DNA of 8,945 bases from Bacteroidota bacterium (GCA_021780705.1 JAJXYG010000289.1:1-8945), one strand, 5' to 3'. Counted from the stretch's first letter, positions 1 through 6,735 are shown. The notes: a model not told the origin generated them from the letters alone. Translations and numbers: made by a program.

Positions 1-1
1 A

Positions 2-127
2 TCTAAAATAATGAGTACATTTTTGCCTACCTATTTTCCAAAAAGTCAGGTGGATGCTTTGGGAGACACTGCATTAGGTGAGATCATTTCACTCGTTTCA
101 ATAAAAAAGCAAGAGTTGGTGAATTAA
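2..127 (+). CDS. Possible 3' end of an unidentified gene (partial)
   Basis: The second frame is open from the left edge of the window to a TAA at 125-127, giving 41 residues that end in IKKQELVN. An internal ATG lies at 11-13, but the frame is open to the edge, so this could be the C-terminus of a longer protein whose body lies outside. The peptide has mixed hydrophobic and charged composition (for example DALGDTALGEII) that looks like ordinary globular protein, but I recognise no family. Its codons are AT-rich like those of the regulator that follows. An open frame of this length could occur by chance in AT-rich DNA, so the call is tentative. Confidence 0.35.
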   Translation, partial: SKIMSTFLPTYFPKSQVDALGDTALGEIISLVSIKKQELVN

Positions 128-513
128 ACCAGAAATAATTATGGGAATAGGTGAAAGTTTGTTTGAAATAGGCGTTAATTAAAAAGGCAACAGCTGTTCC
201 CTTATAATTGTTTCCCTTTCTATCCGATCCATTTTTAAATTTCGGTAACCGATCCTTTTTGATGAATCAGTTATTCTGAACACAAGTGATCCCCGGTATA
301 ATTCAGTATATAATAAAATAAGACAAGGGGGAAGCTGTAGCCAGGCCTGATCCCATTTTATTATTCAGATATTATGTTGTTCACACAGCCATTTTGTCTT
401 AATCATTGTTCAAATTTCTATTGAAAAAAATATTTTTCAGATCAAGGAATAGCTTATATTTATGAGTTGTGCACAATGCTAAATCCGACCCTTGATTTTT
501 TAACTCAAGGAAT
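128..513. other. AT-rich intergenic region upstream of the Crp/Fnr gene
   Basis: This 386-base stretch shows no convincing gene on either strand. It contains an 11-base dyad TCGGTAACCGA (242-252), a repeated heptamer TTGTTCA (377-383 and 406-412), a TATATTTA box (455-462) resembling the Bacteroidota -7 element TAnnTTTG with one mismatch, a perfect palindrome TTGTGCACAA (467-476), and two copies of TCAAGGAATA (442-451, and 505-514, the second running into the start codon). The symmetric elements cluster in the last 75 bases, as expected for the control region of the downstream regulator gene. I see no well-spaced -33 element for the TATATTTA box. Confidence 0.6.
467..476. promoter_or_regulatory. 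Candidate operator, palindrome TTGTGCACAA
   Basis: A perfect 10-base palindrome lies 37 bases before the start codon of the Crp/Fnr gene and 5 bases downstream of a TATATTTA box at 455-462. If that box is the -7 element, the palindrome would cover the transcription start, a usual place for a repressor or autoregulatory site. The DNA symmetry is seen directly; binding by the adjacent regulator is inference. Confidence 0.3.
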
Positions 514-1113
514 ATGGAAGTAAATCGTTCAGATATTTCTCAAACATTTATTGACCTCTTTATCGGGGGATTAAAATTCACTGACGAGGAATTTGAATTG
601 TTGCTTTCGCATATGCAACTTGAATTAATTCCGAGGAAATGCTTTTATCTCAAAGCAGGAAATATAAGTAAGCAGAAGGCATATATCAATAAAGGTTGCA
701 CGCGGACTTTTACAGTTGATGAAAAAGCACATGAGCATATAATGTTTTTTTCGTTTGAAGATTGGTGGATTGCCGATTTTGAAAGTTACTATACACAGCA
801 ACCCGCCAGGCAATACATCCAGGCAATAGAGGATTGTGAATTGCTTTGTATTTCGAAATGCGATCTGGATAAATTGGAGGAGCAAATTCCCAAATTGAAA
901 TTGTTCTTCCAGGAGAAGAAACAAAAAATGATTTTTGCGACATTGAATAACTTGAGGGAAGTAAAATCTCTTACTCCTGAAGAGCGGTATTTAAATCTCG
1001 TCAAAAAACATCCATATATTTTTCAAAGAATTCCCCAACAGTACATCGCTGCTTATCTTGATATTGAACCTCCATCTTTAAGCCGCCTGAGAAGCCGGTT
1101 ATCAAAAAAATGA
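514..1113 (+). CDS. Crp/Fnr-family transcriptional regulator
   Basis: A 199-residue cytoplasmic DNA-binding regulator. Roughly residues 25-120 form the cyclic-nucleotide-binding-like beta-roll sensor domain, followed by a long helix (about 120-150), a linker with the TPEERYLNLVKKHP segment typical of Bacteroidota members, and a C-terminal helix-turn-helix at about 172-196 (IPQQYIAAYLDIEPPSLSRL). I do not see the arginine-containing phosphate-binding signature of true cAMP receptors, nor an N-terminal cysteine cluster like that of FNR, so the signal it senses is unknown. The start is fixed by an in-frame TGA at 493-495, with no other ATG between; AAGGA lies only 2 bases before the ATG, closer than usual. 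The cupin gene follows on the same strand, with tandem palindromes between them, which suggests local regulation. Base composition is AT-richer than in the genes further right. Confidence 0.88.
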   Translation: MEVNRSDISQTFIDLFIGGLKFTDEEFELLLSHMQLELIPRKCFYLKAGNISKQKAYINKGCTRTFTVDEKAHEHIMFFSFEDWWIADFESYYTQQPARQYIQAIEDCELLCISKCDLDKLEEQIPKLKLFFQEKKQKMIFATLNNLREVKSLTPEERYLNLVKKHPYIFQRIPQQYIAAYLDIEPPSLSRLRSRLSKK

Positions 1114-1117
1114 ATTC

Positions 1118-1152
1118 TTAACCAAGGTTAACCTGCTTTTTAACCACGGTTA
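1118..1152. promoter_or_regulatory. Tandem palindromic operator candidates (TAACC-N2-GGTTA x2)
   Basis: Directly after the regulator's stop codon are two palindromes of the same design: TAACCAAGGTTA at 1119-1130 (extended to TTAACCAAGGTTAA at 1118-1131) and TAACCACGGTTA at 1141-1152. Their starts are 22 bases apart, close to two turns of B-DNA, so two dimers would sit on the same helix face. The second copy abuts a possible -33 TTTG at 1153-1156. The repeats are seen directly; that the neighbouring Crp/Fnr protein binds them to control the cupin gene is inference. Confidence 0.55.
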
Positions 1153-1183
1153 TTTGATAAAAAAGCAACACAAATCATCTTTA
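1153..1183 (+). promoter_or_regulatory. Weak candidate promoter for the cupin gene
   Basis: TTTG at 1153-1156 is followed after 19 bases by CATCTTTA at 1176-1183. This resembles the Bacteroidota sigma-ABfr arrangement of TTTG, about 19 bases, then TAnnTTTG, but the -7 box matches at only four of six defined positions. The upstream palindrome touches the -33 element, a position suited to regulator contact. The match is weak and only context makes it worth noting. Confidence 0.25.
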
Positions 1184-1185
1184 CA

Positions 1186-1219
1186 GAGTTAATTCTTTTT
1201 TTCAATTCATAATTAACTC
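1186..1219. repeat. Perfect 9-base inverted repeat in the cupin leader
   Basis: GAGTTAATT (1186-1194) is matched by its exact reverse complement AATTAACTC (1211-1219), with a 16-base T-rich spacer. The right arm ends 5 bases before the cupin ATG, so an mRNA hairpin here could hide the ribosome landing area; as DNA it could instead be a binding site. The 9-mer TTAACTCAA that includes most of the right arm also occurs at 500-508, just before the Crp/Fnr start codon. Confidence 0.5.
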
Positions 1220-1224
1220 AAAAA

Positions 1225-1692
1225 ATGGAAACACATTACATAGCACTGGAAGAAGGCTGCGGTTTGAAACTCAATTCAGGCCCTGGCCGGGATCTCATTT
1301 TCAAAGTCACTGGCGACGATACCGGCGGAGCATTTGATTATTTCATTGTACAGGTCGCACCCAAAAGCGGCCCACCGCTTCACGTGCATCATTTTCAGGA
1401 GGAAACGATCCATGTTCTGAAAGGCCATTTCAAAATCAGAATTGGAGACAACATTTTTTTCTTAACCGAAGGGGGGTTTGCGTACTTGCCTTCGAAGGTG
1501 CCCCACACCTTTCTAAATCTAACTGATGAACCGGGAGAGGTTATTGTGGTCTATACTCCCGGTGGCGGACATCATTTTTATGAAGAGCTTGGGCCACTTA
1601 CACGAAATGGTCACCCGGACCGAGCCCTTGTTGCCCAAGTCTTTGAGAAATATGGAATGACGTTACTTGGCCCTCCGTTAAGCCAGGATTGA
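1225..1692 (+). CDS. Cupin-domain protein (single small beta-barrel)
   Basis: A 155-residue soluble protein with one cupin_2-type barrel. Cupin motif 1 is visible as H53-x-H55-x4-E60-x6-G67 and motif 2 as G84-x5-P89-x4-H94-x3-N98, with Lys91 where a glycine is usual. H53, H55, E60 and H94 are the expected ligands of a divalent metal, so metal binding is likely. A histidine-containing GGGHH segment at 113-117 lies near the C-terminal end of the barrel. Cupins of this size include dioxygenases, isomerases and sugar- or signal-binding proteins, and the sequence does not fix the substrate. There is no signal peptide, so it is probably cytoplasmic. It lies 111 bases downstream of the Crp/Fnr gene on the same strand, behind several palindromes, and is the most likely regulated target of that protein. 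No clear terminator follows. Confidence 0.88.
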   Translation: METHYIALEEGCGLKLNSGPGRDLIFKVTGDDTGGAFDYFIVQVAPKSGPPLHVHHFQEETIHVLKGHFKIRIGDNIFFLTEGGFAYLPSKVPHTFLNLTDEPGEVIVVYTPGGGHHFYEELGPLTRNGHPDRALVAQVFEKYGMTLLGPPLSQD

Positions 1693-1854
1693 GCCAAAGA
1701 ACTATCTACGAATAAATCTATGCGTCGACACATTAATTCTTGGATAAAAGATCGTTACAAAGAAGCTATTTATTTACGATTCAATCCTTTACTAGCATAT
1801 CGGTGATTTTGATTCTATAAAATAAGGTTCGAATCTTCTCTACATGATTCTACC

Positions 1855-2583
1855 TTACCGGGCCGCATTCATTCTTTCAAATACCGGACCCAGAACTTCC
1901 TGGCCTGCCTTGCTGACGATTTCGCTGGATTGATAGGTCAGTTGCTTTCTACCTTCAGAAAGCTGGGAAAAGATGGATTCAATAAAGCCGCTTACCGGAG
2001 GGGCAAAGTCATGAATCCCTTTGCCACCCAGATCGGTATTGAGCGCGGGGGGTACGATTTCAATGACCTCAATATTTTTTTCTTCCACAAGCTTTTGAAG
2101 TGACAATGTGAAACTATGAAAGAATGCCTTGGTGGCGGAGTAAACCGGCACCTTGGCCAATGGTGCAAAGGACAAGCCGGAAGTCACATTCATAATGGTA
2201 CGCAAGGAGCCCAGTTTCAAAAACAGGGAGGTCAGGTGCAAGGGAGCTTCTACGTTGATGGCAATTTCCTTTTTTGCCTTTGCATAAAAATCCGGGTCCT
2301 CAACCCCCATCCATTGCTGGATTCCGGCATTGTTCACCAGGACACTCAAATCAGGATATTCGGTGGCGATCCAACGGTACAGCGATTCCCTGTCCTCGGG
2401 AAGGGCAAGGTCACACTGTCTGGTGACCAGGGCAGGTATTTTCTCCTTTGCTTCCTTCAGGGCACTTTCACGCCTGCCGCATACGAGGACCTGGTTTCCT
2501 TCCCTTACAAATTTCTCTGCAAGGGCAAATCCTATTCCGGAGGCGCCCCCTGTGACCAGTATGGTTTGATCTGTAATTTTCAT
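1855..2583 (-). CDS. Short-chain dehydrogenase/reductase (DltE-like SDR)
   Basis: A 242-residue classical SDR with a Rossmann fold, expected to be a cytosolic NAD(P)-dependent oxidoreductase. The cofactor motif TGGASGIG is at residues 11-18, NNAG at 84-87, and the catalytic tetrad is N110, S135, Y148 and K152 (YSATK). Arginines 37-38 after the second strand (CGRRES) suggest a preference for NADP(H). Overall composition and the PPALNTDLGGKG segment (178-188) resemble the branch annotated DltE or 'putative oxidoreductase', whose physiological substrate is usually unknown; a link to D-alanylation is not implied. The gene is convergent with the cupin gene (162-base gap) and divergent from the carboxylesterase. 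Its first ATG at 2583 gives a start right at the beginning of the Rossmann domain, with no good Shine-Dalgarno sequence upstream. Confidence 0.92.
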   Translation of the reverse strand: MKITDQTILVTGGASGIGFALAEKFVREGNQVLVCGRRESALKEAKEKIPALVTRQCDLALPEDRESLYRWIATEYPDLSVLVNNAGIQQWMGVEDPDFYAKAKKEIAINVEAPLHLTSLFLKLGSLRTIMNVTSGLSFAPLAKVPVYSATKAFFHSFTLSLQKLVEEKNIEVIEIVPPALNTDLGGKGIHDFAPPVSGFIESIFSQLSEGRKQLTYQSSEIVSKAGQEVLGPVFERMNAAR

Positions 2584-2832
2584 GGTTTGATTAATTTTTG
2601 TGCCTATGATGTCGCGCTAAGTTACGACCCAATCCCAAAGGCTTCGGTCACCTGAATCAAAAAAAACGCAGCTCCCGGGATGACCGGCTAATCCTCCTTC
2701 AAAAGAAGTCCTATCTTTATTGAGTAAGTAATAACTCTGCTCACTTTAAGGTGAGATACCTGATTGCCTGAGACCCTTATTGCTTGCATCCGGAAAAAAA
2801 ATTACCTGATCACCACCTAATGCTTGTTCACT
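2584..2832. other. Divergent intergenic region (SDR / carboxylesterase)
   Basis: About 250 bases must hold the promoters of both flanking genes. A 5-bp hairpin CTCAC-TTTAAG-GTGAG lies at 2740-2755. TATCTTTA at 2712-2719 resembles the Bacteroidota -7 box with one mismatch on the plus strand, but no properly spaced -33 element is seen. No convincing minus-strand promoter was found for the SDR gene. Confidence 0.4.
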
Positions 2833-4398
2833 ATGAGAAAACTCATCTTACTGTCTCCCCTGCTATTTGTTGTTGCCCTTGTCCCTGCCCAAACCCGTAA
2901 ACCTGCCTCTTCCAAAGGATCACTATCTCCGGTGGTGAAGGTGGAGGGTGGCAGGGTGGAAGGCTACCGGGATGGTAGCGGACTACTCATTTTTAAGGGG
3001 ATCCCCTTTGCGGCCCCACCGGTAGGCGCCCTTCGATGGAAGGCGCCCCAACCCGTGATTCCCTGGCAGGGCATTCGAAAGTGCACCGCCTTTGGCCCCA
3101 GCCCCATGCAGCCAGCACCAGCCCCTTTCTATATGTGGTCCAGTGAATTCCTGATACCCAAGGCACCGATCAGTGAAGATTGCCTGTATCTGAATGTCTG
3201 GACCGGGGCCCACGCCTCGAAGGATAAAAGACCCGTGCTCGTCTGGATATACGGAGGTGGCTTTTCCAGCGGCGGAAGTGGGGTTCCCATTTATGACGGG
3301 GCCGCATATGCCAAAAGGGGGGTGGTATTTGTATCCATCAATTACCGGGTAGGCATCTTTGGGTTCCTGGCCCTGCCGGAACTGGACCGTGAATCCCCGG
3401 ACCATGTATCCGGAAATTATGGCCTGCTGGACCAGATCGCCGCACTTCGATGGGTGAAAAAAAATATCACTGCCTTCGGGGGTGATCCGGACAATGTCAC
3501 CATTGCCGGACAATCCGCGGGATCCATGAGCGTCAACTGCCTCGTAGCCTCTCCACTTGCCAGAGGGCTCTTTAATAAAGCCATTGCTGAAAGCGGAGCC
3601 AACTTTACAGGAGGGGGATTTGGCATTCCTTCCCTAAAGGACAAGGAGAAGGCGCAAGAAAATATCGAATCTCATTTGAAGGCCTCTTCCCTTGCGGACT
3701 TGCGAGAAATTTCGGCAGACAGCCTTCTGAAAGTCGGAGGAGGATGGGGTCCCAATATTGACGGATATGTGTTACCGGAACCCATCGCCCGCATTTTTGA
3801 GCAGGGCAGGGAAAACAAGGTCCCCCTGCTCACCGGATGGAACCAGGGTGAAGGACTCCTCTTCGGTCCGGTGGCTACCGAACAGGCGTTTAGAAAAATG
3901 GCCACAGCCTATGGCGCAGATTCCACTGCCTTCCTTAAATTCTACCCGGCCGGCTCCGACTCGCAGGCAGCCGCCAGCCAGCTCGATCTTCAAAGAGATA
4001 AAATCTTTGGCGTCCAGAATTACACCTGGGCAAACCTGGAAAGCAGCCAGGGTATTCCCGTATATGTGTACCGATTCACCCATAAGGTACCGGGGACCGG
4101 GGTATATGCCAAATTCGGGGCCTTTCATACGGGTGAAGTCCCCTATGCGTATGGGAATCTGAAATTTTCTGACCGGCCTTTTAAGCCGGTAGATTATGCC
4201 CTGGAAAAGACGATGTCTTCCTATTGGATCAATTTCATCAAATCCGGAGACCCCAATGAAAAGGGGCTTCCTGACTGGCCGCTTTATAAATCAGGCACCC
4301 AAAAAATCATGCAGCTTGGGGATGTCAGCCATGCAGAGACGATTCCCGATCGTGCGCGTCTCGATTTTCTCCGGAACCTGATAAATTCAGGGAAATAA
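2833..4398 (+). CDS. Secreted type-B carboxylesterase
   Basis: A 521-residue serine hydrolase of the carboxylesterase type B / para-nitrobenzyl esterase family (alpha/beta hydrolase fold) that hydrolyses carboxylic esters. An N-terminal signal peptide (MRKLILLSPL then a hydrophobic core, VPA|Q junction at residues 19-20) points to export to the periplasm or beyond. Visible family marks are KGIPFAAPPVG (55-65), EDCLYLNVW (115-123), the oxyanion-hole YGGGF (140-144), and the triad Ser228 in GQSAG, Glu340 in NQGEG and His432 in GAFHTGE. Cys84 and Cys117 match the conserved disulfide pair. An in-frame TTG nine bases upstream (2824) could extend it by three residues, but the ATG at 2833 gives a normal signal peptide. 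The length is typical of the family. The natural ester is unknown. It is divergent from the SDR and 150 bases upstream of the lipoprotein gene. Confidence 0.94.
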   Translation: MRKLILLSPLLFVVALVPAQTRKPASSKGSLSPVVKVEGGRVEGYRDGSGLLIFKGIPFAAPPVGALRWKAPQPVIPWQGIRKCTAFGPSPMQPAPAPFYMWSSEFLIPKAPISEDCLYLNVWTGAHASKDKRPVLVWIYGGGFSSGGSGVPIYDGAAYAKRGVVFVSINYRVGIFGFLALPELDRESPDHVSGNYGLLDQIAALRWVKKNITAFGGDPDNVTIAGQSAGSMSVNCLVASPLARGLFNKAIAESGANFTGGGFGIPSLKDKEKAQENIESHLKASSLADLREISADSLLKVGGGWGPNIDGYVLPEPIARIFEQGRENKVPLLTGWNQGEGLLFGPVATEQAFRKMATAYGADSTAFLKFYPAGSDSQAAASQLDLQRDKIFGVQNYTWANLESSQGIPVYVYRFTHKVPGTGVYAKFGAFHTGEVPYAYGNLKFSDRPFKPVDYALEKTMSSYWINFIKSGDPNEKGLPDWPLYKSGTQKIMQLGDVSHAETIPDRARLDFLRNLINSGK

Positions 4399-4548
4399 CC
4401 CTTATGGATAGAGGTAAAGGCCCACGACCTTTTGGGGACTGCATCCCTGACCTGCGGGGATATTCCGGTCCCGATCGGGTATCTACCAGAAAATTCCAGG
4501 ACCCTCCCCCAAATTGTTTGGTTAATTTTATCACTGAAAAAAAAGGAT

Positions 4549-4998
4549 ATGAAAAGATACCTTGGATGGATATTATTGAGCGGGCTGGTGTTGGCCAGTT
4601 GCAGCACCACCCAAAAAAATACCGCAGCTATCAAGGCCTTGCTGGACCGGGAAGCCGCTACCTGGCGCGCCGGCGATGTGCAGGCCCATGCCAGTTGCTG
4701 GGTCATTCGTCCCTACAGTACCATCCTGGTATCCACTGCGGATGGCAAATGCTTTGAGGTACCTCCAGACCTGATGATTCACCCATCTGCGTCAAGTATG
4801 GGCCACGGAGGCACCTCCACCCGTTCCAATTATAAGTTCAGCATCCATGGCAAAGCAGCCTGGGTGAGCCATGATGAGGTGTCCGTGAGCCCGGATGGCA
4901 AAAAAAGTTATTCCCATGAAATCAGGATGCTGGAAAAAGTGCACCATCAGTGGAAATTGGTAGGACAATCCATCCAACTGTATGTACCAGAAAAGTAA
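4549..4998 (+). CDS. Small lipoprotein with NTF2/SnoaL-like domain
   Basis: A 149-residue predicted lipoprotein. The first 17 residues (basic start MKRY, hydrophobic core) end in a lipobox LASC with Cys18 as the lipid-attachment residue, so it should be membrane-anchored. The mature part (about 26-146) looks like a SnoaL/DUF4440-type NTF2-like fold: an opening helix IKALLDREAATWRAGDV, a central segment around DGKCFEVPP, and closing antiparallel strands (KAAWVSHDEVSVSP, SHEIRMLEKV, WKLVGQSIQLYV). This fold serves as a small-molecule pocket or enzyme; no catalytic residue can be assigned. The frame is open to 4432, but the ATG at 4549 is chosen because it alone puts the lipobox at the N-terminus; AAGGA lies one base before it. 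It follows the carboxylesterase on the same strand, so co-transcription is possible. Confidence 0.85.
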   Translation: MKRYLGWILLSGLVLASCSTTQKNTAAIKALLDREAATWRAGDVQAHASCWVIRPYSTILVSTADGKCFEVPPDLMIHPSASSMGHGGTSTRSNYKFSIHGKAAWVSHDEVSVSPDGKKSYSHEIRMLEKVHHQWKLVGQSIQLYVPEK

Positions 4999-5179
4999 AC
5001 CGGCAGAAGTACCTACCTACAAGGTAGATGGGGAAAAGCGCTTTTGCGATAGGAAATCTTTCGCAGCAAGTCCCGGGTGTTTAGAGAAAGACTTTCCCAT
5101 TGAGACGCTCCCCCACCCTATTAAAATGATTTGGGTATAGGTGAAGGGAGGAACTTGAAAAAGAAAATAAATAACTTTT
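4999..5179. other. Intergenic spacer with small hairpins
   Basis: Between the lipoprotein and methyltransferase genes are a 6-bp hairpin CTACCT-ACA-AGGTAG (5013-5027) and a 12-base palindrome AAAAGCGCTTTT (5034-5045). Neither is followed by a T-run, so a rho-independent terminator is not supported. GGAGG at 5147-5151 is 28 bases before the methyltransferase ATG, too far to be its ribosome-binding site. The remainder shows nothing recognisable. Confidence 0.35.
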
Positions 5180-5887
5180 ATGGACAAATCCACCGTACAG
5201 GAAATCCGGGAACGCTTCGATAAAGATGTGGAGCGATTTTCCAACCTCGAAACCGGGCAGGTGTCCACCCTGGATGCCGCCTTATCACTGGAACTGATCA
5301 CCGAAGCTTCCAAAAGAATCATACCGCATGCAAAAGACCTCCTGGATATAGGCTGTGGTGCCGGAAATTACACCCTGAAGATGCTCACCCGGATCCCGGA
5401 TCTGAATTGTACCCTGGTGGATTTGAGCAAGCCCATGCTGGACAGGGCCCTGCAGCGGGTTTCATCCCAAACCGGTGGCAAGGTAACCCTGGTCCAGGGA
5501 GACATTCGGGAGGTACCGCTTCCTGAAAACAGTTTTGATATTATTCTGGCGGGAGCTGTGCTACATCACTTGAGAGATGACGCCGACTGGGAATCTATCT
5601 TTTCAAAACTATATCGCCTGCTCAGGAAAGGAGGATGCCTGATGATCTCAGATTTCATTACCCAGGAAACTGAAATATTAAGTGCCTATACCTTGGAACG
5701 ATACGGGGATTACCTGGAAGGATTGAACGGGAAGGAGTACCGGGAAAAAGTGCTCGATTATGTAGAAAAGGAAGATTCTCCCAGGTCTCTAAATTACCAA
5801 CTCGACCTGATGAAAAAGGTGGGTTTTAGCGTGGTGGAAATCCTCCACAAAAACATGTGCTTTGCTGCCTTCGGTGCCATCAAATGA
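5180..5887 (+). CDS. Class I SAM-dependent methyltransferase
   Basis: A 235-residue soluble enzyme with the seven-strand Rossmann-like methyltransferase fold, which transfers a methyl group from S-adenosylmethionine. Motif I LLDIGCGAGNY is at residues 54-64, the acidic residue after strand 2 is D81 (LVDLS), D108 follows in QGDIREVPL, the post-II segment is ILAGAVLHHL (122-131), and LLRKGGCLMISDF (147-159) is the usual strand-5 region. The N-terminal helical section (about 1-50) and the C-terminal part from about 165 to 235, ending NMCFAAFGAIK, probably form the lid and acceptor site; the acceptor cannot be deduced. The ATG at 5180 gives a full-length protein but has no close Shine-Dalgarno sequence. 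The gene is convergent with the nitrilase-family gene, 59 bases apart. Confidence 0.9.
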   Translation: MDKSTVQEIRERFDKDVERFSNLETGQVSTLDAALSLELITEASKRIIPHAKDLLDIGCGAGNYTLKMLTRIPDLNCTLVDLSKPMLDRALQRVSSQTGGKVTLVQGDIREVPLPENSFDIILAGAVLHHLRDDADWESIFSKLYRLLRKGGCLMISDFITQETEILSAYTLERYGDYLEGLNGKEYREKVLDYVEKEDSPRSLNYQLDLMKKVGFSVVEILHKNMCFAAFGAIK

Positions 5888-5912
5888 CCCCGCTTTTCAT
5901 CCAATTATAAGA

Positions 5913-5927
5913 GACCCTATCAGGGTC
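5913..5927. terminator. Hairpin between convergent genes, possible terminator
   Basis: GACCCT (5913-5918), loop ATC, AGGGTC (5922-5927) is a perfect 6-bp stem midway between the convergent methyltransferase and nitrilase genes. On the minus strand it is followed by a moderately T-rich TCTTATAATT, so it may end the nitrilase transcript; on the plus strand no T-run follows. A separate palindrome CAGGTACCTG lies beside it at 5929-5938. Confidence 0.35.
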
Positions 5928-5946
5928 ACAGGTACCTGCCAGGCAA

Positions 5947-6735
5947 TTACTGGTACAATTGCGCATTGAATCTCCGGGCAAGCAATCCCGTGGCATTTGC
6001 AGGATCAATCTCCGTCATTAAAACTCCCTCCTTACCATAGGGCTGGTAAGCCTGACACCTTCCTTCGGGATCTATCAGGGAGGTCGCGGAATCCTGGAAG
6101 CGGGCGGTGTAATTGACACTCGCAAAATAAATGGTATTTTCCAGGGCCCGCATCATCATGGCCTTTTCATAATAGGGGTTTTCAGAATGACCCCACTCGT
6201 GCAATTGTGGTCCAAGGGCATTGCTTGCTGTACACTGCGGATGAAAAACAATCGCCGCTCCCTGCATGGCCGCCCACCTTACGGATTCGGGATAGCGAAA
6301 CCCTTCATGGCAGATCGTAATCCCGAATTTTACCTGATCCACCTCAAAGATTTCGCGTTTTTCTCCCGGGATCCAGATGCGATCCTCAGAAGGGTCAAGC
6401 TGGTTTTTGGCCTGATATCCCAGGACTTTGCCCTCCGCGGAAATTACGAAGGCAAGGTTAAGCAACCCTTTTTCGGTATGCCAGTCCATGGGAAGGATTA
6501 GCGCAATACGAAACCTTGCCGCCCATAGGCATGCCTGTTCCAGGACGTTTTGAAGTTCAGTAGCTGAGGGTTTTTCCACCACGTGTTCCGGTAAGGGATA
6601 CCCCGGAATAAAGGATTCGGGAAAACAGAGGATGGCTGCCTGACCCTCAGCAGCCTCTTCCATCATCTTTTCCATCTTGAGCAACCCGTCACTTACCGAA
6701 ACCGGGAACCCGGGACTTGCCAGCGCTATTTTCAT
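5947..6735 (-). CDS. Nitrilase-superfamily carbon-nitrogen hydrolase
   Basis: A 262-residue cytosolic hydrolase of the nitrilase/omega-amidase superfamily, which cleaves nitriles, amides or carbamoyl groups through a thioester intermediate. The Glu-Lys-Cys triad is visible: Glu40 in CFPESFIPGY, Lys110 in YQAKNQLDP and Cys142 in GITICHEGFRYPES; Glu117 in PSEDRIW is the likely extra glutamate. The length fits single-domain members without a fused synthetase or acyltransferase. The sequence starts straight at the first beta strand (MKIALASP), which supports the ATG at 6735. The substrate cannot be told; the FPES-PGYP segment is shared by several branches. Upstream on its own strand there is no Shine-Dalgarno sequence; instead, the complementary strand carries one. 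The start codon is part of an imperfect inverted repeat (6726-6763). The gene is divergent from the M1 peptidase. Confidence 0.9.
   Translation of the reverse strand: MKIALASPGFPVSVSDGLLKMEKMMEEAAEGQAAILCFPESFIPGYPLPEHVVEKPSATELQNVLEQACLWAARFRIALILPMDWHTEKGLLNLAFVISAEGKVLGYQAKNQLDPSEDRIWIPGEKREIFEVDQVKFGITICHEGFRYPESVRWAAMQGAAIVFHPQCTASNALGPQLHEWGHSENPYYEKAMMMRALENTIYFASVNYTARFQDSATSLIDPEGRCQAYQPYGKEGVLMTEIDPANATGLLARRFNAQLYQ

Noticed and set aside
1811..1852. GATTC/GAATC pair and repeated GATTCTA between the cupin and SDR genes as a terminator
   Set aside because: The arms are only 5 bases with a 15-base spacer and no T-run; likely chance in AT-rich DNA.
2116..2655. A 179-codon plus-strand ORF opposite the SDR gene
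   Set aside because: Its translation is low-complexity and unlike any family, while the minus strand encodes a full SDR with all catalytic residues.
2824..2832. TTG start for the carboxylesterase, three codons earlier
   Set aside because: ATG at 2833 starts directly with the basic MRK of a signal peptide; TTG starts are uncommon and add nothing.
2983..3513. A 176-codon minus-strand ORF opposite the carboxylesterase
   Set aside because: It is an antisense shadow of the esterase, with Gly/Pro-rich content and no recognisable motif.
4377..4391. Hairpin CCTGA-TAAAT-TCAGG at the end of the carboxylesterase gene as a terminator
   Set aside because: It lies within the coding sequence and has no T-run after it.
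4470..4479. Palindrome CCCGATCGGG between the esterase and lipoprotein genes as an operator
   Set aside because: A single 10-base palindrome without a second copy or promoter context is too weak to claim.
4432..4548. An in-frame 39-residue extension of the lipoprotein ORF from an ATG at 4432
   Set aside because: The extension would put the lipobox far from the N-terminus; the ATG at 4549 gives a normal lipoprotein signal.
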